Positions 8,205 to 17,157 of a stretch of 64,000 nt of DNA are shown here, in pieces. A program made the position numbers and the translations under genes. Origin of the DNA: Paragorgia papillata (Eukaryota > Cnidaria > Anthozoa > Scleralcyonacea > Coralliidae); assembly GCA_035771165.1 (NCBI GenBank), contig JAWNZC010000235.1, forward strand, positions 733,501-797,500, written 5' to 3'. The notes beneath the pieces were generated by a model. The model had not been told where the DNA came from. It did not search any database and was given only the letters and a program-made list of their open reading frames with translations. Positions within the stretch are counted from its first letter, which is position 1, and each line of letters starts with the position of its first letter.

Positions 8205-9416
8205 ATGAATACAGAGAGAGAAGTTGAATTAGAACCCGGTTATAACCGGTTACACCGAAGTTCAATAACTGGGGAACGAGCTCGAAATGTAATTACTTTC
8301 AACCCCAATTCTGCCAATGAAGGAGAAGTAATTTACATCCATATCCCAAAACTCAAACCAGGAACAACATTAGTCCCTGACAAGATGTTTCTCCTGTTCG
8401 ACTTTAAAAACAAAAACACAAAGTCGTGGTTTAACAACAATCTTGCAAGACAGCTCCAAGAACGTTTGGAAGTCAGATTTGCAGGAGAGAAAGTCTATGA
8501 TAACACAGGAGAGAGTCTTTTGGGGACTTACAAGGATCTTTGGATGGACAAGCATGAGAGAGCCAACATGATTGAGGATGGGATCGCGACAGAAAATCAG
8601 CGAAAACTCATTTCAAAATCCGACGATGCCTCTTCTGACACATATGCGGCTGTATATGGAACAAAACAGAGGATCAAGTTGGATAAGATTTTAAAGGATC
8701 ATGGTCTTTATGCACCCCACAGCATGGCAAATGATTTACAATATATCATCACTCTACCAAAAGCCACTGCCATTATGAAAGCACAAAGTAGTCAATCTGT
8801 GGCTGGCTATTCTTTGGAAAATATTGAGTTGGAGTATGAAACCATTACCAACTTCGCCCTAGTCCAGGAGATCGAATCTTCTTACCAAATGGGTCGCGCA
8901 CTTTCCTTCGAACATGTAACTTTAATGAAAACCACACCATGGGCTGCTGCAACGACATTAATTAACGAAACCATTAACCTGCCAAGAAAGAGCATGAAGG
9001 CGGTTGTAATGTTGTTTACAAAGGCAACAAGAAGTGGATCTGAAGAATTTGTGTACCCAAACATTGAAAGGGTCAAAATTACCATTGAAGGAGTCCCGAA
9101 CAGCATTTACTCCCAAGGCATCCCAAAACGGAGATTGTTTGAAGAGGCTGAGCGACTTTTCAGACATACCAATTATCCAACAATCCAAGCTGACGAATTC
9201 TTTACAGAAAACCAGTTTGCACTTGTTGTTGATCTTCGTTCGATCAATGATAATGCTGTCTATGGAGATGGTACAAAACTTTTGACCACACAATCTGGAA
9301 TCATGTTGGAGATCAAGAAAAAGGCGACAGCAACAGATCTCAGATGCCATGTTTTCATTCTCTCAGATGGCTTATTGAAAGTCCAAGGAGGGGCATTCCA
9401 GAGTGTCAACTATTAA
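8205..9416 (+). CDS. Major capsid protein, double jelly-roll
   Basis: 403 residues. Position directly before the packaging ATPase and probable penton gene, length and composition match the Polinton major capsid protein. Features include an N-terminal beta-rich half, segments such as LQERLEVRFAGEKVYDNTGE and LENIELEYETITNFALVQEI, and a C-terminal domain ending HVFILSDGLLKVQGGAFQS. Double jelly-roll subunits form pseudo-hexameric capsomers of icosahedral shells; this is family knowledge. Codon use is less AT-biased than in the regulatory genes. The start reads AATAAATG. The fold could not be checked here. Confidence 0.85.
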   Translation: MNTEREVELEPGYNRLHRSSITGERARNVITFNPNSANEGEVIYIHIPKLKPGTTLVPDKMFLLFDFKNKNTKSWFNNNLARQLQERLEVRFAGEKVYDNTGESLLGTYKDLWMDKHERANMIEDGIATENQRKLISKSDDASSDTYAAVYGTKQRIKLDKILKDHGLYAPHSMANDLQYIITLPKATAIMKAQSSQSVAGYSLENIELEYETITNFALVQEIESSYQMGRALSFEHVTLMKTTPWAAATTLINETINLPRKSMKAVVMLFTKATRSGSEEFVYPNIERVKITIEGVPNSIYSQGIPKRRLFEEAERLFRHTNYPTIQADEFFTENQFALVVDLRSINDNAVYGDGTKLLTTQSGIMLEIKKKATATDLRCHVFILSDGLLKVQGGAFQSVNY

Positions 9417-9431
9417 AACTTTCCAAAATAA

Positions 9432-10061
9432 ATGGAAACTGAAGACCCAAAACCATTTAACATGATTATTGTTGGAATGACGAGTTGTGGAAAGACTCAT
9501 TACTTACTGAAAAATTTAGAAGAAAATTACAAAAAAAAATTTGAAAACATAGTTTTAATATGTCCAACTTTTGTATGGAACAAAACATATTTGGAATGGG
9601 AACATTTACATGATCCAAGATTCTTTGTCATCCCTTGCGACCAAGATGAGTCAGAAGATTTCTTAAAATATGTTGTTGATTATTGCAAAGGAACCCCAAG
9701 TTTAATTATTTTGGATGACTGTGCTTCTGGACAGAGTGTTAAAAATAGAACCAGTGAGTTGGTAAAACTTGGTTTTGGTGCAAGGCACATGAATATTAGT
9801 ACAATAGTTGTTACCCAACAGTTGACAAGTATTGCAAAACCATACCGAGAAAATATTTCAAAACTGGTTACCTTTTACAACCCAAACAGAAAAGATATGC
9901 AAGTTATTTTGGATGATTATTTAGACATTCCAAAAGAAGAAGAGAAAAAAATTAAAGAAACATTAAAATCAAAAAAATATTCAAAATTAGAGATCAATTT
10001 AATCCACCCCTATGACCACAAAATAGTTGAACCATTTGGGGGAAACTTAATAAATTTTTGA
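9432..10061 (+). CDS. Genome-packaging ATPase (FtsK/HerA type)
   Basis: 209 residues. Walker A is GMTSCGKT at residues 15-22, and Walker B is LIILDDCA at 91-98. STIVVTQQL (~115-125) fits the conserved Gln after strand 4. This compact form is the ATPase that pumps DNA into double jelly-roll capsids. It begins 15 bases after the capsid gene and reads AATAAATG, so it probably shares expression timing with it. Confidence 0.92.
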   Translation: METEDPKPFNMIIVGMTSCGKTHYLLKNLEENYKKKFENIVLICPTFVWNKTYLEWEHLHDPRFFVIPCDQDESEDFLKYVVDYCKGTPSLIILDDCASGQSVKNRTSELVKLGFGARHMNISTIVVTQQLTSIAKPYRENISKLVTFYNPNRKDMQVILDDYLDIPKEEEKKIKETLKSKKYSKLEINLIHPYDHKIVEPFGGNLINF

Positions 10062-10077
10062 AGACCAAAAACAATAA

Positions 10078-10725
10078 ATGAGGAACCTAAGAATTTTGTT
10101 GAAAAACGGAGAAACAACAATTAAATTTGAAGATCCTTTGATCATTGAAGATACCAAACTAATGGTTAAAGATGCAACAGTTTTTTGGGATTACAATAAT
10201 TTAACAAGTCCAACTTACGTCATGCATGGGACAAAAAAAATTAGTTTCGACAATGGCTATTGGACTGTTGGTATGATTATGAGGGTTTTAAAGGAAAACG
10301 AAATAAAGTCAGAATTACTTCCTTACAGCTGTAAAATCAGACTATACCCAACACAAAATCTTTCGTTGCTGAAACTTGGTCCATTGCTAGGATATCCAGA
10401 AACAACAGTAATTAGGGGAGGAGCAAACCTTGTCAGCCCAAAAACAGTCAACATAAATCTTGGAATGAAATTTGTCTGTATATCATGCGAGATGATTGAT
10501 GGAACTCGGACATCATTTTCAGGAAAACGGGACAGAACAGCTGCAGTTCTTCCAATTACAACAAAACAATTGTTGAAGGGGTCAGTTGAAAAATTTGCAA
10601 ATATCAACTCCGAAGCAATGTTAGACAATGGTGTTTACAATGAATTAAAATTTAAAGTTGACCACAATGTTGGTGACATCCTTCTCGAAATTTTCTTATG
10701 TCCACAGAATTATGAGACTCCATAA
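10078..10725 (+). CDS. Probable minor capsid (penton) protein
   Basis: 215 residues, beta-rich, no membrane segment. It lies immediately after MCP and ATPase, where Polintons carry the minor capsid gene, and contains LSLLKLGPLLGYPE (~residues 97-110), a loop seen in single jelly-roll vertex proteins of this group. It would form pentamers at the vertices and receive the fibres. The start is AATAAATG. Fold and role are inferred from position and pattern. Confidence 0.75.
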   Translation: MRNLRILLKNGETTIKFEDPLIIEDTKLMVKDATVFWDYNNLTSPTYVMHGTKKISFDNGYWTVGMIMRVLKENEIKSELLPYSCKIRLYPTQNLSLLKLGPLLGYPETTVIRGGANLVSPKTVNINLGMKFVCISCEMIDGTRTSFSGKRDRTAAVLPITTKQLLKGSVEKFANINSEAMLDNGVYNELKFKVDHNVGDILLEIFLCPQNYETP

Positions 10726-10733
10726 TAAAAAAG

Positions 10734-10910
10734 ATGATTGACCAAAATCTAGAAACCATTAAAGGGGTGTTAAAAGACATGAAAAATTTGAAAATAACTT
10801 TAAAAAAAGATGAAAACCAAAATTTGACAAACTTAAAGGTGGCTGTAAATGATTTGATACCAGCTTTAAAGAATTATGTAAAAGTAATTGAAATTTTGAA
10901 AATCTTCTAA
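10734..10910 (+). CDS. Short amphipathic coiled-coil protein
   Basis: 58 residues. ATG at 10734 is preceded by AATAAAAAAG. The sequence is Lys/Leu/Ile/Asn-rich and looks helical over its whole length (MIDQNLETIKGVLKDM..., ...LKNYVKVIEILKIF). No domain recognised. It lies 8 bases after the penton stop and is followed by a 22-bp perfect palindrome at 10926-10947, which may mark the transcript end. Confidence 0.6.
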   Translation: MIDQNLETIKGVLKDMKNLKITLKKDENQNLTNLKVAVNDLIPALKNYVKVIEILKIF

Positions 10911-10925
10911 AACTTTTCTGAAAAC

Positions 10926-10947
10926 TTATAACAAAATTTTGTTATAA
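10926..10947. terminator. 22-bp perfect palindrome (candidate 3'-end signal)
   Basis: TTATAACAAAA followed directly by its complement. The identical palindrome recurs at 11701-11722. It sits 15 bases after a stop codon. See the hairpin finding. Confidence 0.5.
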
Positions 10948-10970
10948 TTTTTTTCTAACTATATTAATAA

Positions 10971-11201
10971 ATGAATAAGAACGAGGTTTTAAATGATTTG
11001 TATGAGGCAGCTTTGATAACATTTTCAGCTGTTGGAGTAAGTATGGTTGTCAAAAAGTTAACAGGACAATCTTTGGCAGCACCAGCAAGTATTAAAGAAA
11101 CAGCCAAACTTGGAGTTGCAGTTGCTGGGGGATTGTTTGCCGTAAAAATGGCACAGGACAAGGGATACATCCCGAAAAATGTGGACCCAAAGAAATTATG
11201 A
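10971..11201 (+). CDS. Small two-segment membrane protein
   Basis: 76 residues. Two moderately hydrophobic segments, LYEAALITFSAVGVSMVV (~9-27) and LGVAVAGGLFAVKMAQ (~46-61), are joined by a short polar linker. The C-terminus is DKGYIPKNVDPKKL. Size, topology and the tail resemble small membrane proteins often found near the capsid genes of Polintons (from memory, unverified). The start is AATAAATG. Confidence 0.7.
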   Translation: MNKNEVLNDLYEAALITFSAVGVSMVVKKLTGQSLAAPASIKETAKLGVAVAGGLFAVKMAQDKGYIPKNVDPKKL

Positions 11202-11288
11202 AAACTTTTAAAATTGGGGATCCTAACAAAACCCAAAAACTTGGTAAAATAAAATTTGAACTGTAAAGCCAAACTTCTTTAAAATAAA

Positions 11289-11687
11289 ATGGCATCAATG
11301 ATAGCAGGAGGGTTGTTTAATGCGGTTGCGTTTGCTGGTGCTGGATATTTGTTCCAGTCATTTAACAAACATGGTTACGCGACTGAAATCAAAAGACATA
11401 ATTTAGCAACAGAAAGACTCCAAAAAGACAAAGAAAGATTTTTTGAAAATGAAATTAAAAGAAAGGACAAAATTAGACAACTCCAAGACGAAATTCGGAA
11501 TGCAAATTATGACATGTCAGTAACATCAAAAGCATTCCAAGAACTTAATGAAATTCAGAAAGAAAAAACAGTTGAACCAAAACTTGAAGATTATTACAAA
11601 CCAAGTGATGAAATGGAAAAATATATGACTATTACTGTAACACTTCTTGGGGCTGGTGCTGGTTGGTTGTTGGCAGTTGTTGTTTAA
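11289..11687 (+). CDS. Membrane-anchored coiled-coil protein
   Basis: 132 residues. A Gly/Ala-rich hydrophobic N-terminus (MASMIAGGLFNAVAFAGAGY), then KHGYATEIKRHNLATERLQK leading into a ~70-residue coiled coil, then a C-terminal hydrophobic anchor (ITVTLLGAGAGWLLAVVV). The layout matches a recurrent Polinton protein. The start is AATAAAATG. It converges on the minus-strand gene 11737-12390, with a palindrome between their ends. Confidence 0.72.
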   Translation: MASMIAGGLFNAVAFAGAGYLFQSFNKHGYATEIKRHNLATERLQKDKERFFENEIKRKDKIRQLQDEIRNANYDMSVTSKAFQELNEIQKEKTVEPKLEDYYKPSDEMEKYMTITVTLLGAGAGWLLAVVV

Positions 11688-11700
11688 AAGGGATTAAAAT

Positions 11701-11722
11701 TTATAACAAAATTTTGTTATAA
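11701..11722. terminator. 22-bp perfect palindrome between convergent genes
   Basis: Identical to 10926-10947. It lies 14 bases after one stop codon and 15 bases before the stop of the opposing gene, so it could serve transcripts from both strands. Confidence 0.55.
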
Positions 11723-11736
11723 GTTTTCAAAGTTTT

Positions 11737-12390
11737 TTAGGTTCTTAACATTTCTTCTTCAATTATTTTTGTAAACTCTTTGCACTTTCTGATGCCACTC
11801 ATCTCCTCTATTTTCAAAACATTTTCGACACTGAGTGCATTTCCAAAAACTTTGAATCCTACTTGGTATGGTATGTAAGCATTGTTTTTTGGAGAATAGT
11901 TTAAGATGTACCTAATCTCATCAAATGTTCTTAATTCTGCTGCGGTTGGTTTTTTAATTTTTTTTAAAAGATCATCTCTTTGACAAATTCCAATAATGAT
12001 GAACATAATGTATTTTATGCCAAAATTTTTATCTGAAATCAAACCTAAACCTTTAAGAAGTTCTTTTGTTTTAAAAAAAAATTTCATAATTTCGTACCCA
12101 ACAATTTTCTCTTCCTTTGGGAACAGTTTCCAAAACATTTTGGTATAATTTTTAAGGAGAAGTGGTAAGTTTGTCTCTCTGTGGTTAAATGCATGTAACT
12201 TTAATAACTCCAAACCACATTTTCCACAAATTATGAATCCTTCAATTTCTTCCTTTTTTGCCTTACAACATCTGGTTTTGTTTTTGTATGTTTCGAGTTC
12301 CAAAAGACTTTTGTTGAAATCTTTTGGTTGTACTTCTTCTTGAATTTCGATGATTGGAAAGTTTGAAATATTAAATTTTCGAAATGACAT
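11737..12390 (-). CDS. Zinc-ribbon protein, candidate TFIIB/VLTF3-like transcription factor
   Basis: 217 residues. A ribbon-like cluster is formed by CC at 41-42 and CGKCG at 55-59 (TRCCKAKKEEIEGFIICGKC), followed by an all-helical region to the end, including DKNFGIKYIMFIIIGICQ and KKPTAAELRTFDEIRYIL. The order ribbon then helical domain is that of TFIIB, and also of VLTF3 proteins that drive late transcription in nucleocytoplasmic large DNA viruses. The first knuckle is degenerate (CC, not CxxC). Encoded with its minus-strand neighbour, 13 bases downstream of that gene's stop. AATAAA lies upstream of the start. The assignment is tentative. Confidence 0.6.
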   Translation of the reverse strand: MSFRKFNISNFPIIEIQEEVQPKDFNKSLLELETYKNKTRCCKAKKEEIEGFIICGKCGLELLKLHAFNHRETNLPLLLKNYTKMFWKLFPKEEKIVGYEIMKFFFKTKELLKGLGLISDKNFGIKYIMFIIIGICQRDDLLKKIKKPTAAELRTFDEIRYILNYSPKNNAYIPYQVGFKVFGNALSVENVLKIEEMSGIRKCKEFTKIIEEEMLRT

Positions 12391-12403
12391 TGCTCTCTTT
12401 TTA

Positions 12404-13600
12404 TTAAATTAATCTCGCTATTCCTTTAAATACCAAGAAAACAGTTCCGATTGAAGCCCCAAAAACTTCTGGCAATCTGTTGTCGCTTTTTTCAGGTGTT
12501 AACGAGGGTGTAAAGATTCCAGGCTTGTATTTACTTACACCGGTTTCAACAGGTTTGCCAATAGGTTTGCCAATATCTTTACCAACAGGTTTACCAATAT
12601 TAAGATGTCTGTTAAGCCCAAGAGTCATTCTTGTTGTAGCCAGTGTAAGAACATTATTGAAACCACTAATTGGATTAATAAGAATTCTCATGTCCGATGG
12701 GATCAAAATTAAACCAGGACTTATCGCAAAATTTAGGACAACATTTGTGGATTTGATGGCTCTTCTCATATTTGAAATGGAAACAGTGACGTCATCTTGG
12801 GCTATTGTATCCTCCATTAACTTTTTAAACACTTCTTGTGTTTGCAAACTTTTAGCTCCTTCGCCAACAATGACCCATCTTGTCTTTGCTTGCGCTCCCA
12901 AAACACAGTACACAAAAGATTCTAGGGATTGTTGGAATAACTTCTGGCCCAATAGTGTTAACCCATTGGAATCTTCTGGTACGAAATGTTTAAAATCATC
13001 AGGATGCCTAGAACCAGCTGACACCAGTTCCTCATATGTGTTTACCCTTCCATAACTCTCTTTTGTTAAATTTACATATCTAACTTCGTATCCGAGGTCT
13101 TTCATGTCTTGTGTAAATTCTTTCGCACTTTGTGTTGAGTTACTTATTTTTTTGATCCAAACGTCATTGGGGTTGTGTTGCAAAATTTTTATGACATCTT
13201 CTGTTAAAAACCTTCTAAGTTTGTCAGGATGTTTTAAGAACCTCCTCACCTGAAAAACATAGTGGTAATGGACAATGCTTGTCAAAAAAGAAGACCTAAA
13301 TCTTTCAAAACCATTCTTAAAATGCTTGTTAGAAATACCGCACAAGTAGCTTGCAACATAACTGGCAGCAATAGCTGTAAAATATGGAATAGTGAGGAAA
13401 TCATTTATGTTTGGATTCCTTGTTTTCATTGGCTGTTGAAATGTCAAATCTATGGGATTCAAATTTACAATAAAATTTTCTCTTTCGTTTGCAAATATGG
13501 TAATTGTGTTTATGTTTACAGAAGCCTTCTTTTGTTTGGAAAATTTTTGGACTGTCCCAAAAACGTCCCACTCCTTTGGCCATTCTTTAGATTCTGTCAT
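12404..13600 (-). CDS. Large unknown protein, divergent from integrase
   Basis: 398 residues. The N-terminus is polar and mixed. A helical middle contains ASYVASYLCGISNKHFKNGF and HYHYVFQVRRFLKHPDKLRR. The C-terminal part has four GKP-type repeats (GKPVGKDIGKPIGKPVETG) and a hydrophobic end (GASIGTVFLVFKGIARLI). No Cys-His-Asp/Glu arrangement typical of adenain proteases is apparent. Start at 13600 with AATAAACAATG; divergent from the integrase across 73 bases. Function unknown; it is one of the largest unassigned genes of the element. Confidence 0.75.
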   Translation of the reverse strand: MTESKEWPKEWDVFGTVQKFSKQKKASVNINTITIFANERENFIVNLNPIDLTFQQPMKTRNPNINDFLTIPYFTAIAASYVASYLCGISNKHFKNGFERFRSSFLTSIVHYHYVFQVRRFLKHPDKLRRFLTEDVIKILQHNPNDVWIKKISNSTQSAKEFTQDMKDLGYEVRYVNLTKESYGRVNTYEELVSAGSRHPDDFKHFVPEDSNGLTLLGQKLFQQSLESFVYCVLGAQAKTRWVIVGEGAKSLQTQEVFKKLMEDTIAQDDVTVSISNMRRAIKSTNVVLNFAISPGLILIPSDMRILINPISGFNNVLTLATTRMTLGLNRHLNIGKPVGKDIGKPIGKPVETGVSKYKPGIFTPSLTPEKSDNRLPEVFGASIGTVFLVFKGIARLI

Positions 13601-13673
13601 TGTTTATTTTGGGGACTTTAGTAAAAAAAATGTTGGCAAATGTTAGCAAATCTTTTAAAACTTTTGGAAATAA
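13601..13673. promoter_or_regulatory. Divergent promoter region
   Basis: 73 bases between two divergent genes. AATAAACA stands before the minus-strand start and AATAAATG at the plus-strand start. No upstream gene ends here, so these AATAAA hexamers cannot be polyadenylation signals of a preceding gene; an initiation role is favoured. A near-repeat TGTTGGCAAATGTTAGCAAA lies between. Confidence 0.55.
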
Positions 13674-14645
13674 ATGGAAGATAAACTTTTACTTATTGAT
13701 CTTGAACTTCGAGATATTTATTACAACCCTGTAACAGGATACCAATCCATGGAAAAACTTTACCAAGCTGCTGTAAAAGAAAATCCTTCAATAACCCGAA
13801 AACAAGTTAAGGAGTGGTTACACAGCCAAAAAGTTTTTACATTGCACAAACCCATCAAAAAACCAAAAAAATACCAAAAAACATTCGTTAAAAATCTTGC
13901 CGACCAAATGCAAATGGACTTGGTGGATATGGCGAAATTTGGTTCTGAAAATAATGACCAAAAATGGATATTGACAGGTATTGAAATTTTGTCAAGATTT
14001 GGTTTCGCTGTTCCTGTCCATAGAAAAAGTACTGTTGCTATGGTGCCTGGTGTTAGCAAAATGTTGGAAGAATTTAAAAAAAGATTTGGTAAATATCCAG
14101 AAACAGTCCAGTTTGACGAAGGAAAGGAGTTCTATAATGTTGGGGTAAAAACTCTTTTGAAATCTCTAAACATAGAATATTTTTCATCCAGATCCCACAG
14201 AAAGGCTGCACTTGTGGAAAGGTTCAACAGAACTTTGAAAACCAGAATGTGGAAATTTTTTACTTTTAAAGGGAACAAAGAGTGGTTAAATAATCTTGAC
14301 AAATTTGTAAACAGTTACAACAACACAATCCACAGCACTATCAAAATGAAACCAAAAGATGTTAATGATGGCAACCAATCCAAAGTTTTCTTTACACTGT
14401 ATGGGATCCCGCCTCTTGAATCTCAAGTAAAACCAAAATTCAAAATTGGGGACCATGTCAGGATCCAAAAATACAGAAAAAACTTTGCAAAAGGATATGA
14501 TCCAAATTTTACAGATGAAATTTTTACTGTGTCAGCGGTTTTCAGAGGAGTTCCAGTTATGTATAGAATTCGGGATAAGGAGGAGGACATTATGGGAAAA
14601 TTTTATGGTGAGGAGTTGGTTAAAGTTGTTGGGGAACAAACATAA
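13674..14645 (+). CDS. Retroviral-type (rve) integrase
   Basis: 323 residues. The DDE core is visible: QMDLVDM (first Asp at 82 or 85), VQFDEGKEFYN (D148) and ALVERFNRTLK (E182), with 33 residues between the last two acids. Residues ~264-315 form an SH3/chromo-like C-terminal domain (FKIGDHVRIQKYRKNFAKGY...). The N-terminal ~70 residues are helical and lack an HHCC zinc motif. It cuts and joins element ends, giving the 6-bp duplication seen here. The start is AATAAATG, and the gene is intact. Confidence 0.95.
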   Translation: MEDKLLLIDLELRDIYYNPVTGYQSMEKLYQAAVKENPSITRKQVKEWLHSQKVFTLHKPIKKPKKYQKTFVKNLADQMQMDLVDMAKFGSENNDQKWILTGIEILSRFGFAVPVHRKSTVAMVPGVSKMLEEFKKRFGKYPETVQFDEGKEFYNVGVKTLLKSLNIEYFSSRSHRKAALVERFNRTLKTRMWKFFTFKGNKEWLNNLDKFVNSYNNTIHSTIKMKPKDVNDGNQSKVFFTLYGIPPLESQVKPKFKIGDHVRIQKYRKNFAKGYDPNFTDEIFTVSAVFRGVPVMYRIRDKEEDIMGKFYGEELVKVVGEQT

Positions 14646-14652
14646 ATAAATA

Positions 14653-16239
14653 ATGGCTGATAATGATCCCTTTAAGGAAGATGATACAAATATCAATCTG
14701 AAAAATTTAAATCCAGATGAAACAGAAGAAGATGAACAAGACCGTTTGGAAAGAGAAGAGTTGGAGGAAGAAACAGATTTGGGTGGTACAAGAAGAAGAG
14801 AAACATTAGAAGAAACACAGGAGCGTTTAGATAGAGAAGATAGAGAAGAAACACAGGAACGTTTAGATAGAGAAGCTAGAAAAAACGAAACACCCAAAAA
14901 AGGGTACAACAAAGATGATGATCCCAAAACACCAATACCTAAAGACCTACTTGAAGAACTAATGAAAAGAGTAGCAGGTTTAAAGAACAACGATGGTGAT
15001 GAAAAAATTAATCCAAAAGACAGGGTTGTAGATGAAATGGATTTAAACCACTTAAACCCTGACGTTAAAGAACTGGAAAAAAAACTAACAAAATTAAGAA
15101 CTGGTGGTGGCAAAAGAAAGGGAACCGAAACTTACAGAGAAAAAACTAGAAAGGCAGAAGAAAAATTGTTAAGTAATTTTTATCGTAAAAAAACCTTTGA
15201 AAGAAGAAAATTTCTAAATGCAATATTAAAAAATAAGGTTGTTGTTGGTAAAAAAGGAAGTAATGGAGAAAAATTAATTAAAAAAAGTATAATAACATAT
15301 GACAAAAATGGAGATGAAAATGGAATAACATATGACAATGTAATGGTTAAGGTTAAAGATGTCAAAAGTGGTAAAATTATATCAAACCCAGACCCAAAAT
15401 TCAAAGAAGAAGTTGATGTATACGAAAAGCTATGTTCAGATGCAGGAAAAGAATACCTAAACACAGCAAACGGAAAATTAGCAGAAAAATTAGGGCTTAG
15501 TAATGAAGCTGCCAACATTCTTCGCAGAGCCACAGCAAAGGAAATGATGGATAGGATAATAATTATGGGGGATGCAATTTACACAAGTATTAACACCCCC
15601 GGGGAAGAAACAGACAGTAACCTTGCTAACATTGGCGGAATTTTAAAAGATGTTGACCATATTGTCAATAACCCTCACCTAGATGCAAACGAAATAAAAA
15701 AGGCACTTAGGGATAACTTAGAAGCAGCTGAAGTTAACAAGGATCTTTACACTGACTTGTACAAAAATGAGGAAAACCAAATTAAAAAACCCATTTTTGC
15801 TATTGGAAGAGATGCAAGTGCGATGAAGGCAGAAGTTGTTAGGTTGACACTAAACGAAAAACCACAGGAGGTTGAAACAGAGGAAAATGCGGAAAAACAT
15901 CCCATAACACGATACTCAAAATTTAAAGAATGGGCCAAAGAAAACATGGGGGTATCAGCTGCAATAGCCATCTCCATCGCAGGAATCATAACAACTGTTG
16001 TTTTAGCTGGAAAAGCTGCTGTCGTAACAACTGCAAAGGCAACAGGAGCACTTGGCAAAGCACTAGCAAAACTTGCAAAACTTGCCTGGCCCGTATTGGC
16101 ACCAATTCTTAGCATATTGGCAACTGCTTTGTCTTGGGGTGCAAAAGGATTAGCATGGTTAGCAAAAAATCTGTGGTTACTTGCAATAGGTTTGACATAT
16201 TTTGTTTACACAGAATACAAAAATTATAAGAAAAAATAA
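14653..16239 (+). CDS. Large virion-type membrane protein
   Basis: 528 residues. Residues 1-150 are highly charged with imperfect ERLDRE repeats. Residues ~150-430 are mixed alpha/beta. The last ~95 residues are strongly hydrophobic: AAIAISIAGIITTVVLAGKA, then an amphipathic Ala/Lys/Leu stretch, then WLAKNLWLLAIGLTYFVYTE. A C-terminal Gly/Ala-rich membrane-active region of this kind recurs in one large Polinton protein; an entry or membrane-anchoring role is inference. Context ATAAATAATG, 7 bases after the integrase stop. Confidence 0.75.
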   Translation: MADNDPFKEDDTNINLKNLNPDETEEDEQDRLEREELEEETDLGGTRRRETLEETQERLDREDREETQERLDREARKNETPKKGYNKDDDPKTPIPKDLLEELMKRVAGLKNNDGDEKINPKDRVVDEMDLNHLNPDVKELEKKLTKLRTGGGKRKGTETYREKTRKAEEKLLSNFYRKKTFERRKFLNAILKNKVVVGKKGSNGEKLIKKSIITYDKNGDENGITYDNVMVKVKDVKSGKIISNPDPKFKEEVDVYEKLCSDAGKEYLNTANGKLAEKLGLSNEAANILRRATAKEMMDRIIIMGDAIYTSINTPGEETDSNLANIGGILKDVDHIVNNPHLDANEIKKALRDNLEAAEVNKDLYTDLYKNEENQIKKPIFAIGRDASAMKAEVVRLTLNEKPQEVETEENAEKHPITRYSKFKEWAKENMGVSAAIAISIAGIITTVVLAGKAAVVTTAKATGALGKALAKLAKLAWPVLAPILSILATALSWGAKGLAWLAKNLWLLAIGLTYFVYTEYKNYKKK

Positions 16240-16257
16240 AAATAAACACCATTATAA

Positions 16258-16758
16258 ATGAATACAGAATACGCAACAATGAATGACGAAAAAAATGAAG
16301 AACCGCAAAATTTAACACTTCGAGAAGATTTAATTCGCTTATCCTTTGCAAAGGAGATCAAATATTCGGAAGCATATCTGAAAAAAGCTTCGATGACCCA
16401 ACTTGAAAAAATTAAGCTAAACTATGAGAGAACCCAACTAGACAAAACAACTTCTCTGTTAACAGAAACCCTTGTAACCAAATTTTCAGAGTTATTGGAA
16501 CAACTGGATTTGGTACAAGATGACGAAAAACTGGATGCAGAATTATCATCAAACAAACTATTTTGCGATGACGTCAGGTCCTTGGTCAGGAAAATTTCGC
16601 CCTATATCCCAATGATTGGTTTGCTAACTGGTGGTATCATTATTGCCAAACATGTGTGGGATAGGAAACCTCAAAATAAAAATGTTACAGTACAAAATAA
16701 TGAAAATTCTTCTGAAAACAGCAATGGTGTCAGTTCTGATGATCCCAATAACAGTTGA
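16258..16758 (+). CDS. Single-pass membrane protein with helical ectodomain
   Basis: 166 residues. A charged helical region (residues ~20-105, with LEKIKLNYERTQLDKTTSLL) is followed by one hydrophobic segment (ISPYIPMIGLLTGGIIIAKH, ~113-132) and an Asn/Ser-rich tail. It starts TATAAATG, 18 bases after the large membrane protein, suggesting co-expression and perhaps a complex. A second in-frame ATG lies seven codons in. Confidence 0.68.
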   Translation: MNTEYATMNDEKNEEPQNLTLREDLIRLSFAKEIKYSEAYLKKASMTQLEKIKLNYERTQLDKTTSLLTETLVTKFSELLEQLDLVQDDEKLDAELSSNKLFCDDVRSLVRKISPYIPMIGLLTGGIIIAKHVWDRKPQNKNVTVQNNENSSENSNGVSSDDPNNS

Positions 16759-16827
16759 GTTGATATTACTAAAATTTTTACTGTTCTCACTAAGTGTTCC
16801 ACCATGTGTTCTACAAAGCTGACAAAG

Positions 16828-16854
16828 TTTTCCTAATCTTGTTGGTTAGGAAAA
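16828..16854. terminator. Hairpin after the 16258-16758 gene
   Basis: TTTTCCTAA and TTAGGAAAA are separated by a 9-base loop. It lies between the 166-residue gene and the next start, ~70 bases after the stop. Confidence 0.45.
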
Positions 16855-16863
16855 ATAAAACAA

Positions 16864-17157
16864 ATGGGAAATTCAAAGTCAAAACCAAAAGAAAAATTTA
16901 ATAAAAATCATATTACAAAGAAGGGCTTTCAATTTGGTCTAAGTTTTGGAAGGGAAGATTTGGTTATGGAAGGAAATGTTCAAATAGGTTGGACAAACAA
17001 AACAGTTAAAAATTACACAAGGGTTTCAAGTTGCAAAAAATCGTCATCTGTGGAATCTTTAACAAAAATTAAAATAAATGATGATATTAACAAGAATCTC
17101 AAATTGGTACCAACAAATTCGACGACAGAGGATAGACAAAAGGAACCTAATCCTTGA
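16864..17157 (+). CDS. Small protein with N-myristoylation motif
   Basis: 97 residues beginning MGNSKSKPKEKF: Gly at position 2, Ser at 6 and following Lys, the classical substrate pattern of eukaryotic N-myristoyltransferase. The rest is Lys/Ser/Thr-rich and hydrophilic, with a pair of Ser-rich stretches. It probably associates with host or virion membranes by a lipid anchor. The start is preceded by AATAAAACAA. Confidence 0.65.
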   Translation: MGNSKSKPKEKFNKNHITKKGFQFGLSFGREDLVMEGNVQIGWTNKTVKNYTRVSSCKKSSSVESLTKIKINDDINKNLKLVPTNSTTEDRQKEPNP

